NCBI RefSeq assembly: GCF_000175935.2
Contig: NC_014840.1
Span: 62,001 to 126,000, forward strand
DNA length: 64,000 nt
Reading direction: 5' to 3'
Source: Pantoea sp. At-9b
GTDB taxonomy: Bacteria > Pseudomonadota > Gammaproteobacteria > Enterobacterales > Enterobacteriaceae
In this document: positions 35,783 to 44,422 of the stretch, piece by piece
Layout: every line of letters starts with the position of its first letter
Numbering within the stretch: position 1 is the stretch's first letter
Translations under genes and position numbers: made by a program
The notes under the pieces: model-generated
What the model saw: only the letters and a program-made list of their open reading frames with translations
Told to the model about the DNA's origin: nothing
The model's database searches: none

Positions 35783-36415
35783 TTAAATCTTCACGTCCGG
35801 GTTCAGGCTGTAAAGCCCGGTCAGCGTCGCTTCAGCCAGAACATTACCGTTATCCAAAGCACGACGGATGTTGGCACCGGTTGGCTCGCCTTCGAATGTC
35901 AGGGTTGGCGATGACAGCGCATATAAAGTGAAAACATAATGATGCACGATTTCATCGTTCCATGGTGGGCAGGGGCCATCATAACCATAATACGTGCCAC
36001 CCATGGCATCATCACCTGCAAACCAAGCGGTATAATCATTGATGCCATGTTTCAGCCCACCAGGCGCGTCAGGGCCGGGTTTCCCTTTCGCCGTGATGCC
36101 GTTTGACTGCGAACCTTCTGCAATCTCTGTTTGGGTAGCGGGAATGTTAAACAGCGACCAGTGATAAAAATCGGTGCGTGGCAGAGAAGCCGGCACGACT
36201 TTACCTTCCTGATTGACGTTTTCGCCGCTGGTCGGCACATCATAATCATGGCAAATCAGTACCAGTGACTGCGTTCCGGCAGGCAGATCTGACCAGCCGA
36301 AATGCGGGTTCTGGTTATCAGACAGACGCACGTGGCTCTGCGCATCATAAACCGCGAAACTGTTTTTACCGGGGATCACATCCCCGTCATTAAAGCTGTG
36401 GCTGAATAATTTCAT
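35783..36415 (-). CDS. YbhB/YbcL-family PEBP (Raf-kinase-inhibitor-like) protein
   Basis: 210 residues. PEBP signatures: QNPHFGWSDLPAGTQSLVL with ICHDYDVPT, then DFYHWSLFNIPA and YDGPCPPWNDEIVHHYVFTLYAL. Cytoplasmic, no signal peptide. SD AAGGAGC. Biochemical role of bacterial members is not settled. Precedes the AraC gene by 22 bp on the same strand. Confidence 0.92.
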   Translation of the reverse strand: MKLFSHSFNDGDVIPGKNSFAVYDAQSHVRLSDNQNPHFGWSDLPAGTQSLVLICHDYDVPTSGENVNQEGKVVPASLPRTDFYHWSLFNIPATQTEIAEGSQSNGITAKGKPGPDAPGGLKHGINDYTAWFAGDDAMGGTYYGYDGPCPPWNDEIVHHYVFTLYALSSPTLTFEGEPTGANIRRALDNGNVLAEATLTGLYSLNPDVKI

Positions 36416-36843
36416 TTCTGCTCCTTGTGCGATTCGGATGGAACGATAATCAACGTCAACCTGATTATAAAAAGCTTCGCAACTTCAGGGCGATCTAATC
36501 CAGTCAAATTTATCACCGAAGCTGTCATTCTGGACAGGATTAGTTATTCAGTGTCCATAAGCAAGTTTTGCTGACTCTGCCCGGCTCTACAGACTGGTCC
36601 GGACGGAAGGAAGGGTAATCTTTCCAAGATATGCGGTGATGACCCAGCCAGGTTTTTCAGTGCTTCAGCAGGACCAGCTAAATGATCCCATGTAAGGAGG
36701 AGATGTTAGTGCTGACACGTTCAACCGACATCTATCGATTGTTTACGTCACAGACCTGATGAAAACATCAGTTCAGATAGTGCAGAATGACGCCATTCTT
36801 AAAGGATGGGCCCCATTCAAATCCGCTGCTATTGCAATTATTC
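36416..36843. other. Non-coding stretch between PEBP and toxin genes
   Basis: About 430 bp without a supported gene. One tiny frame at 36703-36759 (18 codons, MLVLTRSTDIYRLFTSQT) follows a strong AAGGAGG but the spacing to its ATG is too short; an in-frame GTG at 36709 fits better. No repeat recognised. Confidence 0.4.
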
Positions 36844-37548
36844 TTATGAATTTACATCTAAGCCATTTAAAAGGTCTTTGGCTGTTTGTCTAACCAAACG
36901 TAAAGAGTAAGATTTGTCAATCAGCATTGATTCTGCAGCCTTTAGATATTTGATTTCATTATTAATGATATCCTCCAAAGAGCGGCGGAGTTGCTTACGG
37001 ATTGATGAACCATAATGCATTTCTGCTTTAGCAAAGGCTTCCTGAGGGATACCTCCCCATGCGTCACTCATAGCAAGTAGGTCATAAATATCTTTAAATG
37101 GAGGGGACAAGCATCTGTCGGCGTTAGCCAATAACTTGGTATAAAAACAACTTGTTCTGTCAATATAAGGTAATGGAAATAATTTCCCTTCGTCTTTTAC
37201 TAGCTGGTAATTTTCAAAGCTAACAAATTCAATCTTAATCTTGGTATCGTTGATATCAATAAATGTTCTGGTGCCATAGCGGTCAAATGCAATGTCACGG
37301 ACGTAATTGAAATCTTCCTTTACAAGCTCCCCCAATGAATGGGATGTAACCTGTTCTCTTACAGAACGATAAGAAGCTTGATCAGGACATAAAAAATCCA
37401 CATCTATCGATTCTCTGTATTCAGAGATTTCAAGCGCTATACGAGTTCCACCACCAAAGAGAATTGTATTTTTATAAAAAAAATCGGCATTGAAGTTCTC
37501 CAATACCGATCTTATTAATTGATGATGTGCAACTTTATATTTGATCAC
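36844..37548 (-). CDS. AbiEii/AbiGii-type nucleotidyltransferase (toxin-like)
   Basis: 234 residues, GTG start with SD AAGG. NTase core: FGGGTRIALEISEYRESIDVDFL, that is GGGT at 32-35 and the metal-binding D49-x-D51; a later KIKIEFVSF strand supplies the third acidic residue. The C-terminal half is helical. This is the AbiEii/MenT family, toxins that transfer nucleotides to RNA such as tRNA. The small gene 10 bp upstream is the presumed antitoxin. It is not the usual AbiEi (wHTH) partner. Confidence 0.82.
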   Translation of the reverse strand: MIKYKVAHHQLIRSVLENFNADFFYKNTILFGGGTRIALEISEYRESIDVDFLCPDQASYRSVREQVTSHSLGELVKEDFNYVRDIAFDRYGTRTFIDINDTKIKIEFVSFENYQLVKDEGKLFPLPYIDRTSCFYTKLLANADRCLSPPFKDIYDLLAMSDAWGGIPQEAFAKAEMHYGSSIRKQLRRSLEDIINNEIKYLKAAESMLIDKSYSLRLVRQTAKDLLNGLDVNS

Positions 37549-37558
37549 AACATAAACC

Positions 37559-37765
37559 TTATGCAGCCATAAACACGCCGTTACCGTAATGTTTAATGAG
37601 TTCTTTCAATAAATTACGCTCATTTGGCTTCATGTATTGTTCATCCACATAGCGCCAGCGCTGCTCGTAAATCTGAAACGCCTGTTCTGCGGAGACGGTT
37701 TGGTTGTGAAAATCCCACATGATTTTATCCAATTCTGGATAGTTAAGTCTGTTGATTTCACCCAT
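37559..37765 (-). CDS. Small partner of the AbiEii-type toxin (putative antitoxin)
   Basis: 68 residues, ATG at 37765 with SD GGAGG. Sequence NRLNYPELDKIMWDFHNQTV and then AFQIYEQRWRYVDEQYM, hydrophilic and helical. No DNA-binding motif seen. Directly upstream of and co-transcribed with the nucleotidyltransferase, the usual antitoxin position. Family not recognised. Confidence 0.72.
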   Translation of the reverse strand: MGEINRLNYPELDKIMWDFHNQTVSAEQAFQIYEQRWRYVDEQYMKPNERNLLKELIKHYGNGVFMAA

Positions 37766-37955
37766 ACATCCTCCAAATACATCATAACCATCTAATCAGT
37801 ATAGCAAATATATCTACTTTATGTATGCACCAGTGCCGTAAACGAACTGTCCTGTAGATGACCAATCCTGACATGAGCAAATATTGTACTATTGCCACGA
37901 CCTGCCGGACAAGCACCATATATCTATTGACCACACACAATGATTTAGTCTTAGG

Positions 37956-38852
37956 TTATCCAGCTGTAGCCGGAAACACCCTGGCGCTAAGGAAGTCCAC
38001 GAAAGCCCGAACTTTCGGCGAGGGATGTTTGCTGGCAGGCCAGAGCACATGAAATACCCCCGTGCGTTCCGCATATTCGCTCAGAACGGCACACAGTCGT
38101 CCCTCTGCCAGAGGCTCCCTGATCGCGAATTCAGGCAGGTAAGCAATGCCCAGACCCTGCAAGGCAAAGCAAACGCGCGTCTCGATGTTGTTGCAGATCA
38201 TTGAGGTTGGCACCATCAGCCGCGGTTCATCGGCATCGTGGCGCAATACCCAAGGTTCCAGTTTGCCGCTGTTAGGGAAGCGATAGTGCAGACAAGTGTG
38301 ATCCAGAAGATCAGCGGGCTTGTGCGGCGTACCACGCTGCGCCAGGTAGTCGGGCGAGGCCACCAGCAGCGAGCGGAAAGTACCGAGCCGACGGGCAGAC
38401 AGGCGGGAGTCAGCGGGATCGCCGGTTCTGACCACCGCATCGAACCCCTCTTCGATCACATCGACCAACCGATCGGTGAAATCCAGATCCAACTCAATTT
38501 TCGGGTATGCACGCATAAATGCGGCGAGTACCGGCAGCATCAGCGGGCTGACCAGAGGCAAACTGACGCGCAGGCGGCCACTCGGCTCAGAGGTGGCCTG
38601 CGAGAGTTCCAGCTGCGCAGCTTCGATTTCCGCGAGGATGCGTCGGCTGCGCTCCAGAAACAGTGAGCCTTCGGCCGTTAACGTGACACTGCGTGTACTG
38701 CGGTGGAACAGGCGTACACCGAGTTTTTCTTCCAGTCGCACCACACTTTTGCCGATGGCGGAGGCCGATACGCCCAGCAGCCGACCTGCGGCGACGAAGC
38801 TGCGCGTTTCCGCCACCTGAACAAACACCACGAAGCCATTGAGACTATCCAT
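37956..38852 (-). CDS. LysR-family transcriptional regulator
   Basis: 298 residues from the ATG at 38852; the frame stays open to 39053 but that part overlaps the divergent gene and has no LTTR sequence. HTH: FVVFVQVAETRSFVAAGRLL, then VSASAIGKSVVRLEEKLGVR. Effector domain follows (GRLRVSLPLVSPLMLPVLA; LGIAYLPEFAIREPLAEGRL). Divergent from the serine hydrolase/ADH/MFS operon, with a 116-bp shared promoter region, so the likely regulator of that operon. Confidence 0.93.
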   Translation of the reverse strand: MDSLNGFVVFVQVAETRSFVAAGRLLGVSASAIGKSVVRLEEKLGVRLFHRSTRSVTLTAEGSLFLERSRRILAEIEAAQLELSQATSEPSGRLRVSLPLVSPLMLPVLAAFMRAYPKIELDLDFTDRLVDVIEEGFDAVVRTGDPADSRLSARRLGTFRSLLVASPDYLAQRGTPHKPADLLDHTCLHYRFPNSGKLEPWVLRHDADEPRLMVPTSMICNNIETRVCFALQGLGIAYLPEFAIREPLAEGRLCAVLSEYAERTGVFHVLWPASKHPSPKVRAFVDFLSARVFPATAG

Positions 38853-38968
38853 CGGACACCCTGATTGCGGACATAAACTTCCGGTCAAAATGAAACTGTA
38901 CCCTACTTTCTCTTCAATCGCTGGCTTTTTACCATGCTGGGCATGTTCATTGATGAAAGGAATAACCG

Positions 38969-40159
38969 GTGACAACTTCCACAATCTCCCTGCGTAATGG
39001 CGTTTTGCCCGCCAATCTGTCCGCCTGCATCCAGGCTGTTGTACAACAGGCACTGGACCAACAAAGACTGGTTGGCGCGGTGATCCTCGTGGCCCGCGAT
39101 GGCGAGTTGATCCATCAACAGGCCGCAGGCTGGGCCGATCGTGAAAGCCAGCGGGCGATGACCGTAGATACGGTGTTTCGCCTGGCTTCTGTCAGCAAAC
39201 CCATCACCTCCACCGCTGCACTGGTGCTGGTTGCTCAAGGTAAGCTCAACCTTGACGACAGCATTGAGCGTTGGCTGCCTGAATTCAGCCCTAAGCTTGC
39301 CGATGGACGTTCTGCCCGCATCACGGTACGCCAATTGCTCAGCCATACGGCCGGGTTAGGTTACCGTTTCTTCGAACCTGATGAGGATGGGCCTTATGCG
39401 CGAGCGGGCGTATCAGATGGTATGGATGCGTCCGGTATCAGCCTGGAAGAAAACCTGGGACGGATTGGCAGTGTTCCGTTGCTGTATGAGCCGGGTACGG
39501 CCTGGGGTTACTCACTGGCTACCGATGTAGTAGGTGCGCTGATCGAACGAGTGCAAGGCGTGCCACTCAGTGTGGCTGTAAACCAGTTGGTGACTCATCC
39601 GCTGGGCCTGAAGGATACCGACTTCTTCGCCAGACAAACGCCAGCTGTGGCCACGGCCTATGTCAATGGCGCACCACAGCCACATCGACTTGAAGAAGGT
39701 GAAGTGGTGCCCGCTTTCGAGGGCACGGTCGGTATCTGTTACAGCCCTTCCCGCATCTTTGATCAGCAGGCATTTCCCTCCGGTGGCGCGGGCATGGCAG
39801 CTACGGCTGGCGATGTTCTCCGTCTGCTCGAAACCTTGCGTCAGGGCGGCGGTTCACTGTTACCCGGCGAACTGGTCGAAGAAATGGCGCGGGACCAGAC
39901 ACCAGGCTATGAATTGCCGTCTGCGCCGGGATTCGGGTTCGGTTTAGGTTTCTCGGTCTTGCGCGACCGGCAGCTGGCGATGTCGCCCGAATCCGAGGGC
40001 ACCTGGCGCTGGGGCGGTGCTTACGGACACTCATGGTTTGTGGATCGGGCACAGGGACTCAGCGTGGTGGCTTTCACCAACACCTTGTACGAAGGCATGT
40101 CTGGTCGCTTCGTCACTGACCTGCGCGATGCAGTTTATAGCGCACTGGAGGAAAAGTGA
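38969..40159 (+). CDS. Serine hydrolase, beta-lactamase class C family (EstB-like)
   Basis: 396 residues, GTG start with SD AAAGG. S-x-x-K motif in FRLASVSKPITSTAAL (Ser nucleophile and Lys base), and a Tyr in GTAWGYSLATDVVG at the Y-x-N position (Y-S-L here, as in esterases). A C-terminal WGGAYGHSWFVD supplies the HxG/W-x-G-like motif. No signal peptide, so a cytoplasmic esterase is more likely than a beta-lactamase. Overlaps the ADH gene by one base. Confidence 0.9.
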   Translation: MTTSTISLRNGVLPANLSACIQAVVQQALDQQRLVGAVILVARDGELIHQQAAGWADRESQRAMTVDTVFRLASVSKPITSTAALVLVAQGKLNLDDSIERWLPEFSPKLADGRSARITVRQLLSHTAGLGYRFFEPDEDGPYARAGVSDGMDASGISLEENLGRIGSVPLLYEPGTAWGYSLATDVVGALIERVQGVPLSVAVNQLVTHPLGLKDTDFFARQTPAVATAYVNGAPQPHRLEEGEVVPAFEGTVGICYSPSRIFDQQAFPSGGAGMAATAGDVLRLLETLRQGGGSLLPGELVEEMARDQTPGYELPSAPGFGFGLGFSVLRDRQLAMSPESEGTWRWGGAYGHSWFVDRAQGLSVVAFTNTLYEGMSGRFVTDLRDAVYSALEEK

Positions 40160-41232
40160 TGACCAATACCTCTGCGCGCATGTCCGCCATCGCGTTTCGC
40201 CGTGGATCCCGGCTTACCGATGCCGATTGCCTGACGGACATCGATACCGCGCGGCCGGAGCCGGGCGCACATGACCTGCGCGTGGCGGTGCGCGCTGTCT
40301 CGGTCAATCCGGTGGACACCAAAATCAGGGCGGGTCTGGTGGCAGCACCCGATAATGTTCGCTCGCTGGGCTGGGATGCGGCCGGGATTGTTGAGGCTGT
40401 CGGCGATGCGGTAACGCTGTTCCGGCCCGGAGATACTGTCTGGTACGCGGGTTCCTTCGACCGCAGCGGCAGCAACGCCGAGTACCACCTGGTCGACGAG
40501 CGCATCGCCGGTCACATGCCGGAGAGTTTGAGTTTTGCCGAGGCAGCGGCACTGCCACTCACCGCTCTGACGGCCTGGCAATTGCTGTTCAACCGGTTAG
40601 GTGTCGCGCCTGAGCGGTCGACCGCTCAAGGCAGCCTGCTGGTGTTGGGAGGCGCTGGCGGCGTTGGCTCGATGCTGATCCAACTCGCCCGGCAGCTAAC
40701 CGGCCTGATGGTGATCGCGACTGCCTCGCGCGAGGAAAGCCGTGACTGGTGTCTCTCCCGGGGCGCTCATCATGTTATTGACCATCGGCAACCGTTAGCG
40801 GTGCAAATCGGCGCGCGCGCTGTGCCCCCGATTACCCATATTGCGGCCCTGTCGCACACCGCAGATCACCTGCATGAACTGGCCGAGCTGATCGAACCCC
40901 AAGGGCGGTTGGCGATCATTGATGATCACGACACATTGGATGCCGTGCCGTTCAAGGCCAAGAGTGTGTCATTGCATTGGGAGATGGTCTTCACGCGCCC
41001 ACTGTATCGCACGCCCGATATGATCGCCCAACACCACATCCTCAATGAAGTGGCGACGCTGGTGGACACCGGTGTGCTGCACTCGACCGTCAGCCGTGTG
41101 CGGTATCCACTCGATGCGGCACAGGTGCTGGAGGCCCATCGGCTGGTTGAAGGTGGCGGCATCACCGGCAAGGTGGTAGTGGCGCGATGCCGTGAAGATA
41201 CGGAACGACGCGCACGAGGAGATGAGCAATGA
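40159..41232 (+). CDS. Zinc-type alcohol dehydrogenase-like / quinone oxidoreductase
   Basis: 357 residues from the ATG at 40159 (SD GGAGG), overlapping the previous stop as TGATG. MDR family: GroES-like N-domain (RAVSVNPVDTKIRAGL, then SLGWDAAGIVEAVGDAV) and a Rossmann domain with VLGGAGGVGSMLIQLARQLTG. No zinc-ligand Cys cluster, so the zinc-free quinone/enone reductase type. A decayed fragment of a similar gene is at 57493-57570. Confidence 0.92.
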   Translation: MTNTSARMSAIAFRRGSRLTDADCLTDIDTARPEPGAHDLRVAVRAVSVNPVDTKIRAGLVAAPDNVRSLGWDAAGIVEAVGDAVTLFRPGDTVWYAGSFDRSGSNAEYHLVDERIAGHMPESLSFAEAAALPLTALTAWQLLFNRLGVAPERSTAQGSLLVLGGAGGVGSMLIQLARQLTGLMVIATASREESRDWCLSRGAHHVIDHRQPLAVQIGARAVPPITHIAALSHTADHLHELAELIEPQGRLAIIDDHDTLDAVPFKAKSVSLHWEMVFTRPLYRTPDMIAQHHILNEVATLVDTGVLHSTVSRVRYPLDAAQVLEAHRLVEGGGITGKVVVARCREDTERRARGDEQ

Positions 41233-42428
41233 ACCGTTTGCCACTGACCTCGTTACTGGCACTGGCGCTGGCCGCTTTCATCACCATCTTGACGGAAGCG
41301 CTGCCAGCCGGACTGCTCCCACAGATGGCACATGGCCTGGCGGTGTCCGAAGCGTTAATCGGCCAGACCGTCACTGTCTACGCCATCGGTTCGCTGCTGG
41401 CCGCTATTCCGCTGACGGCCTGCACGCAAGGTATGCGCCGTCGCCCCTTATTGTTACTGGCGATCGCAGGTTTTGTCGTTGCCAACTCCATCACGACAAT
41501 CTCGGACAACTATGCCCTGACGATGGTGGCGCGCTTCCTGGCGGGCGTAGCGGCTGGTTTGCTCTGGGCGTTGCTGGCGGGCTATGCCGCGCGCATGGTG
41601 CCCGAGCACCAGCAAGGCCGGGCGATTGCCATTGCGATGGTCGGCACGCCATTGGCGCTGACGCTTGGCGTACCGGCTGGCACTTGGCTGGGGAATCATC
41701 TGGGCTGGCGCACCTGCTTCGGTCTTATCAGCGGACTGGCGCTTTTGCTCATGCTGTGGGTGCGCGTCAAAGTGCCGGATTTCGCCGGGCAGGTGGCGGG
41801 CGAGCGACTGCCGCTGCGCCATGTGTTCACGTTGCCGGGTGTGCGATCGGTGTTGTTAGTGGTGCTGGCCTTCGTGCTTGCTCACAATATCCTTTATACC
41901 TACATCGCGCCTTACCTGACGAAGGCAGGCATGGCTGCACGCACAGATTTGGTGCTGCTGGTATTCGGTGTGGCATCGCTACCCGGGATCTGGATCGTCG
42001 GCGTTTTGATTGATCGCCATCTGCGCGTATTGACGCTGGTCAGCACGGTATTGTTCGGCCTGTCCGCATTGGTACTGGGTATCGCGGGAGATAAACCGGC
42101 GATCGTATACATCGCGGTAACCGCATGGGGGCTCGCTTTTGGTGGTGCTGCAACCCTGTTTCAAACGGCACTGGCGAAAACAGCGGGAGAGGCGGCCGAT
42201 GTTGCGCAGTCGATGCTGGTGACCGCCTGGAACACGGCAATAGCCGGTGGCGGTATCGTTGGTGGTGTGCTGCTTGAGCACCTGGGGTCCAGTGCGTTTG
42301 TACCGACCATGTTGGTGTTGCTGTCAGTGACGCTGGTGGTGGTATGGCTGGCGAAACGCCATGGTTTTCCCGCTGACACCCGCTGCCGATTTATTAAACA
42401 AGTTTTTAATAACAAGCGTGTTAATTAA
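41229..42428 (+). CDS. MFS transporter, AraJ/YdhP-like (paralogue of 10478-11689)
   Basis: 399 residues, twelve hydrophobic helices, start overlapping the ADH stop as ATGA. Shares ILTEALPAGLLPQMAHGLAV, AHNILYTYIAPYL and WGLAFGGAATLFQTALAKTA with the other MFS gene. Probable efflux pump for substrates or products of the two enzymes in the operon. The last 15 residues (FIKQVFNNKRVN) are AT-rich in codons and look like a tail added by a frame change. Confidence 0.92.
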   Translation: MNRLPLTSLLALALAAFITILTEALPAGLLPQMAHGLAVSEALIGQTVTVYAIGSLLAAIPLTACTQGMRRRPLLLLAIAGFVVANSITTISDNYALTMVARFLAGVAAGLLWALLAGYAARMVPEHQQGRAIAIAMVGTPLALTLGVPAGTWLGNHLGWRTCFGLISGLALLLMLWVRVKVPDFAGQVAGERLPLRHVFTLPGVRSVLLVVLAFVLAHNILYTYIAPYLTKAGMAARTDLVLLVFGVASLPGIWIVGVLIDRHLRVLTLVSTVLFGLSALVLGIAGDKPAIVYIAVTAWGLAFGGAATLFQTALAKTAGEAADVAQSMLVTAWNTAIAGGGIVGGVLLEHLGSSAFVPTMLVLLSVTLVVVWLAKRHGFPADTRCRFIKQVFNNKRVN

Positions 42429-42505
42429 ACAGGGTCTGGATAAGCAGATGACGGGTTGGCTCTATACCTGACCCGTCAAATACTCACTTACTCATATACT
42501 CATTT

Positions 42506-43159
42506 TTACCTCTGTTCCACTGGCTGTTTAGCCGTCATGGTGTCCCTCAGCCCTTCCTGTTGCTTATTTGCCGACAGCAAAAATACCGAGGCGAGCGCAT
42601 TGTCGGGAGACGCATCCGCTTGCCAGGCGCAGCGATTCAACAGTGTTTCGAGCGGCTGGAGGTTGCCAGTGAGTTTCGCCATCAGGGGAGCAATTTGCAC
42701 TCCGTCATCACTGAAAGCGACATCAAGTGAAGATCGTGAAAGATAGATCCCATTGACGTTTGAATTCATTATCACCGCATGACGACCCGACCATTCCTTA
42801 TCGTTAAGCACCCGATATCCCCATTGCATTTCCTTCGCGGTTTCGATGGCATAAGTCAGTCGGAATAGATCGTTTTGTTTCGACAGGTCACCTGAGCAGG
42901 AACGCCAGAGATAATCGAGTTTATGCCGCAATCTTGCTCTGGTGCCTAACATCCGCCCCTGCTTCAGCAACCACTGTATATCTGTGGCAACTTCGCGTGG
43001 AAAACGGTGCTGTTTAAGAGCCGTTGCCAGCCAGCGGGTGAGAAAAATATTTTCCTGGGATTCTGAATTGACCAGACCATCATGTCTGGCGAGTTGGAGC
43101 GCAATCAAGGCACACCACGCAAGATGTCCCGACTTCTCCGTCATTGTTTCAGTTATCAC
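42506..43159 (-). CDS. DUF2913-family protein
   Basis: 217 residues. Characteristic text GHLAWCALIALQLARHDGLV, then ENIFLTRWLATALKQHRFPR and WLLKQGRMLGTRARLRHKLDYLW. DUF2913 proteins occur in enterobacteria and vibrios; function unknown. The GTG at 43159 has AGGA about 10 bp upstream; an ATG at 43144 is the alternative. Soluble, no signal peptide. Confidence 0.82.
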   Translation of the reverse strand: MITETMTEKSGHLAWCALIALQLARHDGLVNSESQENIFLTRWLATALKQHRFPREVATDIQWLLKQGRMLGTRARLRHKLDYLWRSCSGDLSKQNDLFRLTYAIETAKEMQWGYRVLNDKEWSGRHAVIMNSNVNGIYLSRSSLDVAFSDDGVQIAPLMAKLTGNLQPLETLLNRCAWQADASPDNALASVFLLSANKQQEGLRDTMTAKQPVEQR

Positions 43160-43633
43160 AAAAACATCATCCTGTAGTCGAAAGGCATTCCTTCATCATC
43201 CAGTAAAATACATTGGCCGCATATTGTAAATATACTGTTAAGTGAAATGCGATAAAGGCCACGGACAGCGGAGAACAGGGTAAAGAAGATTCAGCCAGAT
43301 GATAAGCAAAGATCCCATCGATCATATTATGTATCTATACCGATCTATTGTTTTAAAAGATCCACTTCCTGATACGTACCGGGATTAGGTAGATGTCGTG
43401 TTGATGTTCAGACAGCGGCTATAAAAAGAGAGGGTTATTGAAGTCGGTAACGGTAACTATTAAAAACTAACTGAGTAAAGGAAGTGCAATTTAAGAGTTT
43501 TTCCTGCGTTATAATCCGTTTTTACTTCTTTACATCCTTGCCAGTGTATATACATACTCGATTTCATGTAGTATTGTTACGTCATCATAAAGCAGTCCAT
43601 TAACAGCATATACCCAAATTTTTGGAGATCTCC
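43160..43633. promoter_or_regulatory. AT-rich upstream region of the H-NS-like gene
   Basis: About 470 bp, strongly AT-rich, with no gene. Long A/T tracts (e.g. around 43320-43560) fit curved DNA and H-NS autoregulation; no exact sites assigned. Confidence 0.45.
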
Positions 43634-44035
43634 ATGAGTGAGTCACTTAAGGCGTTAAATAATATTCGTACACTTCGTGCGCAGGCTCGTGATTTGGCCC
43701 TGGCTGACCTCGAAGAGATGCTTGAAAAATTCAGCGTTGTTGTGGCTGAACGTCGCGAAGATAGCCACGCAGAAGAAGCTGCTGTGCGTGAAAAAGCGGA
43801 GAAGCTGGCTAAATATCGCGAATTGCTTCTGGAAGATGGTATCGACCCAACTGAATTGCTGGAATCTTTGCAGGGAGCAGGTAAACCACGTGCCAAACGT
43901 GCGCCGCGCCCGGCCAAGTATAAGTACACCGATGAAAATGGTCAGGAAAAGAACTGGACCGGTCAGGGTCGCACCCCCGCTCCGATTAAAGCGGCGATCG
44001 ACAGCGGTAAATCGCTGGATGACTTCCTGATTTAA
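43634..44035 (+). CDS. hns: H-NS/StpA-family nucleoid protein
   Basis: 133 residues from the ATG at 43634 (SD GGAG). N-terminal oligomerisation region begins [20 protein letters not shown], followed by a coiled coil, a linker [20 protein letters not shown], and the DNA-binding core [20 protein letters not shown] ending SLDDFLI. It ends two residues before the usual KQ of H-NS. It silences AT-rich DNA; whether this is the main H-NS or an accessory copy on a mobile replicon cannot be told here. Confidence 0.93.
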   Translation: MSESLKALNNIRTLRAQARDLALADLEEMLEKFSVVVAERREDSHAEEAAVREKAEKLAKYRELLLEDGIDPTELLESLQGAGKPRAKRAPRPAKYKYTDENGQEKNWTGQGRTPAPIKAAIDSGKSLDDFLI

Positions 44036-44056
44036 TCAAGTTTAGTTTTAACCTGT

Positions 44057-44088
44057 CAGTTGAGAGAATGCAGATATTCTCTCAACTG
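44057..44088 (+). terminator. Terminator hairpin after hns
   Basis: Perfect 13-bp stem CAGTTGAGAGAAT (44057-44069) / ATTCTCTCAACTG (44076-44088), loop 6 nt, 22 bp after the stop. Confidence 0.7.
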
Positions 44089-44422
44089 AATATGGCTCAG
44101 TACGTGTGAGTATCACTTCTCTCCTTCTCCGTTATATAAGACTTAAGTCCAGTCAGCATTGTCTCAGTACCCTGCAAGTGCGTTCGTTGCGTCTTTTATC
44201 TGTGATGTTTCGCCTGGCGAAAACGCGCCACGTTTATAACCATCCGCTGTCGTTTCACATTCCGAAATGAACCGAATATCACATTATGGTTAAGCTGCGT
44301 GACGTGTGATTGGAGACGTGAACCGCACCTTAATCTTTCTTTCAGGTGCGGTCCATCGAACGGCAGGATGTTGTTGCGTTAAACAAATACCACTTTTTCA
44401 GCAAGCGTGAATTTAACGATCC
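44089..44422. other. Intergenic stretch with a second hairpin
   Basis: No gene. A stem ACCGCACCT/AGGTGCGGT (44322-44330 with 44344-44352) lies 70 bp from the stop of the minus-strand aminotransferase and may end that operon. Confidence 0.45.

Noticed and set aside
38969..40159. True class C beta-lactamase (antibiotic resistance)
   Set aside because: No signal peptide and the Y-x-N motif is Y-S-L; the operon with ADH and MFS fits an EstB-like esterase better.
41192..42013. 273-codon plus-strand frame overlapping the second MFS gene
   Set aside because: Arg/Gly/Ala-rich shadow; the MFS frame overlaps ADH as ATGA and has twelve clear membrane helices.
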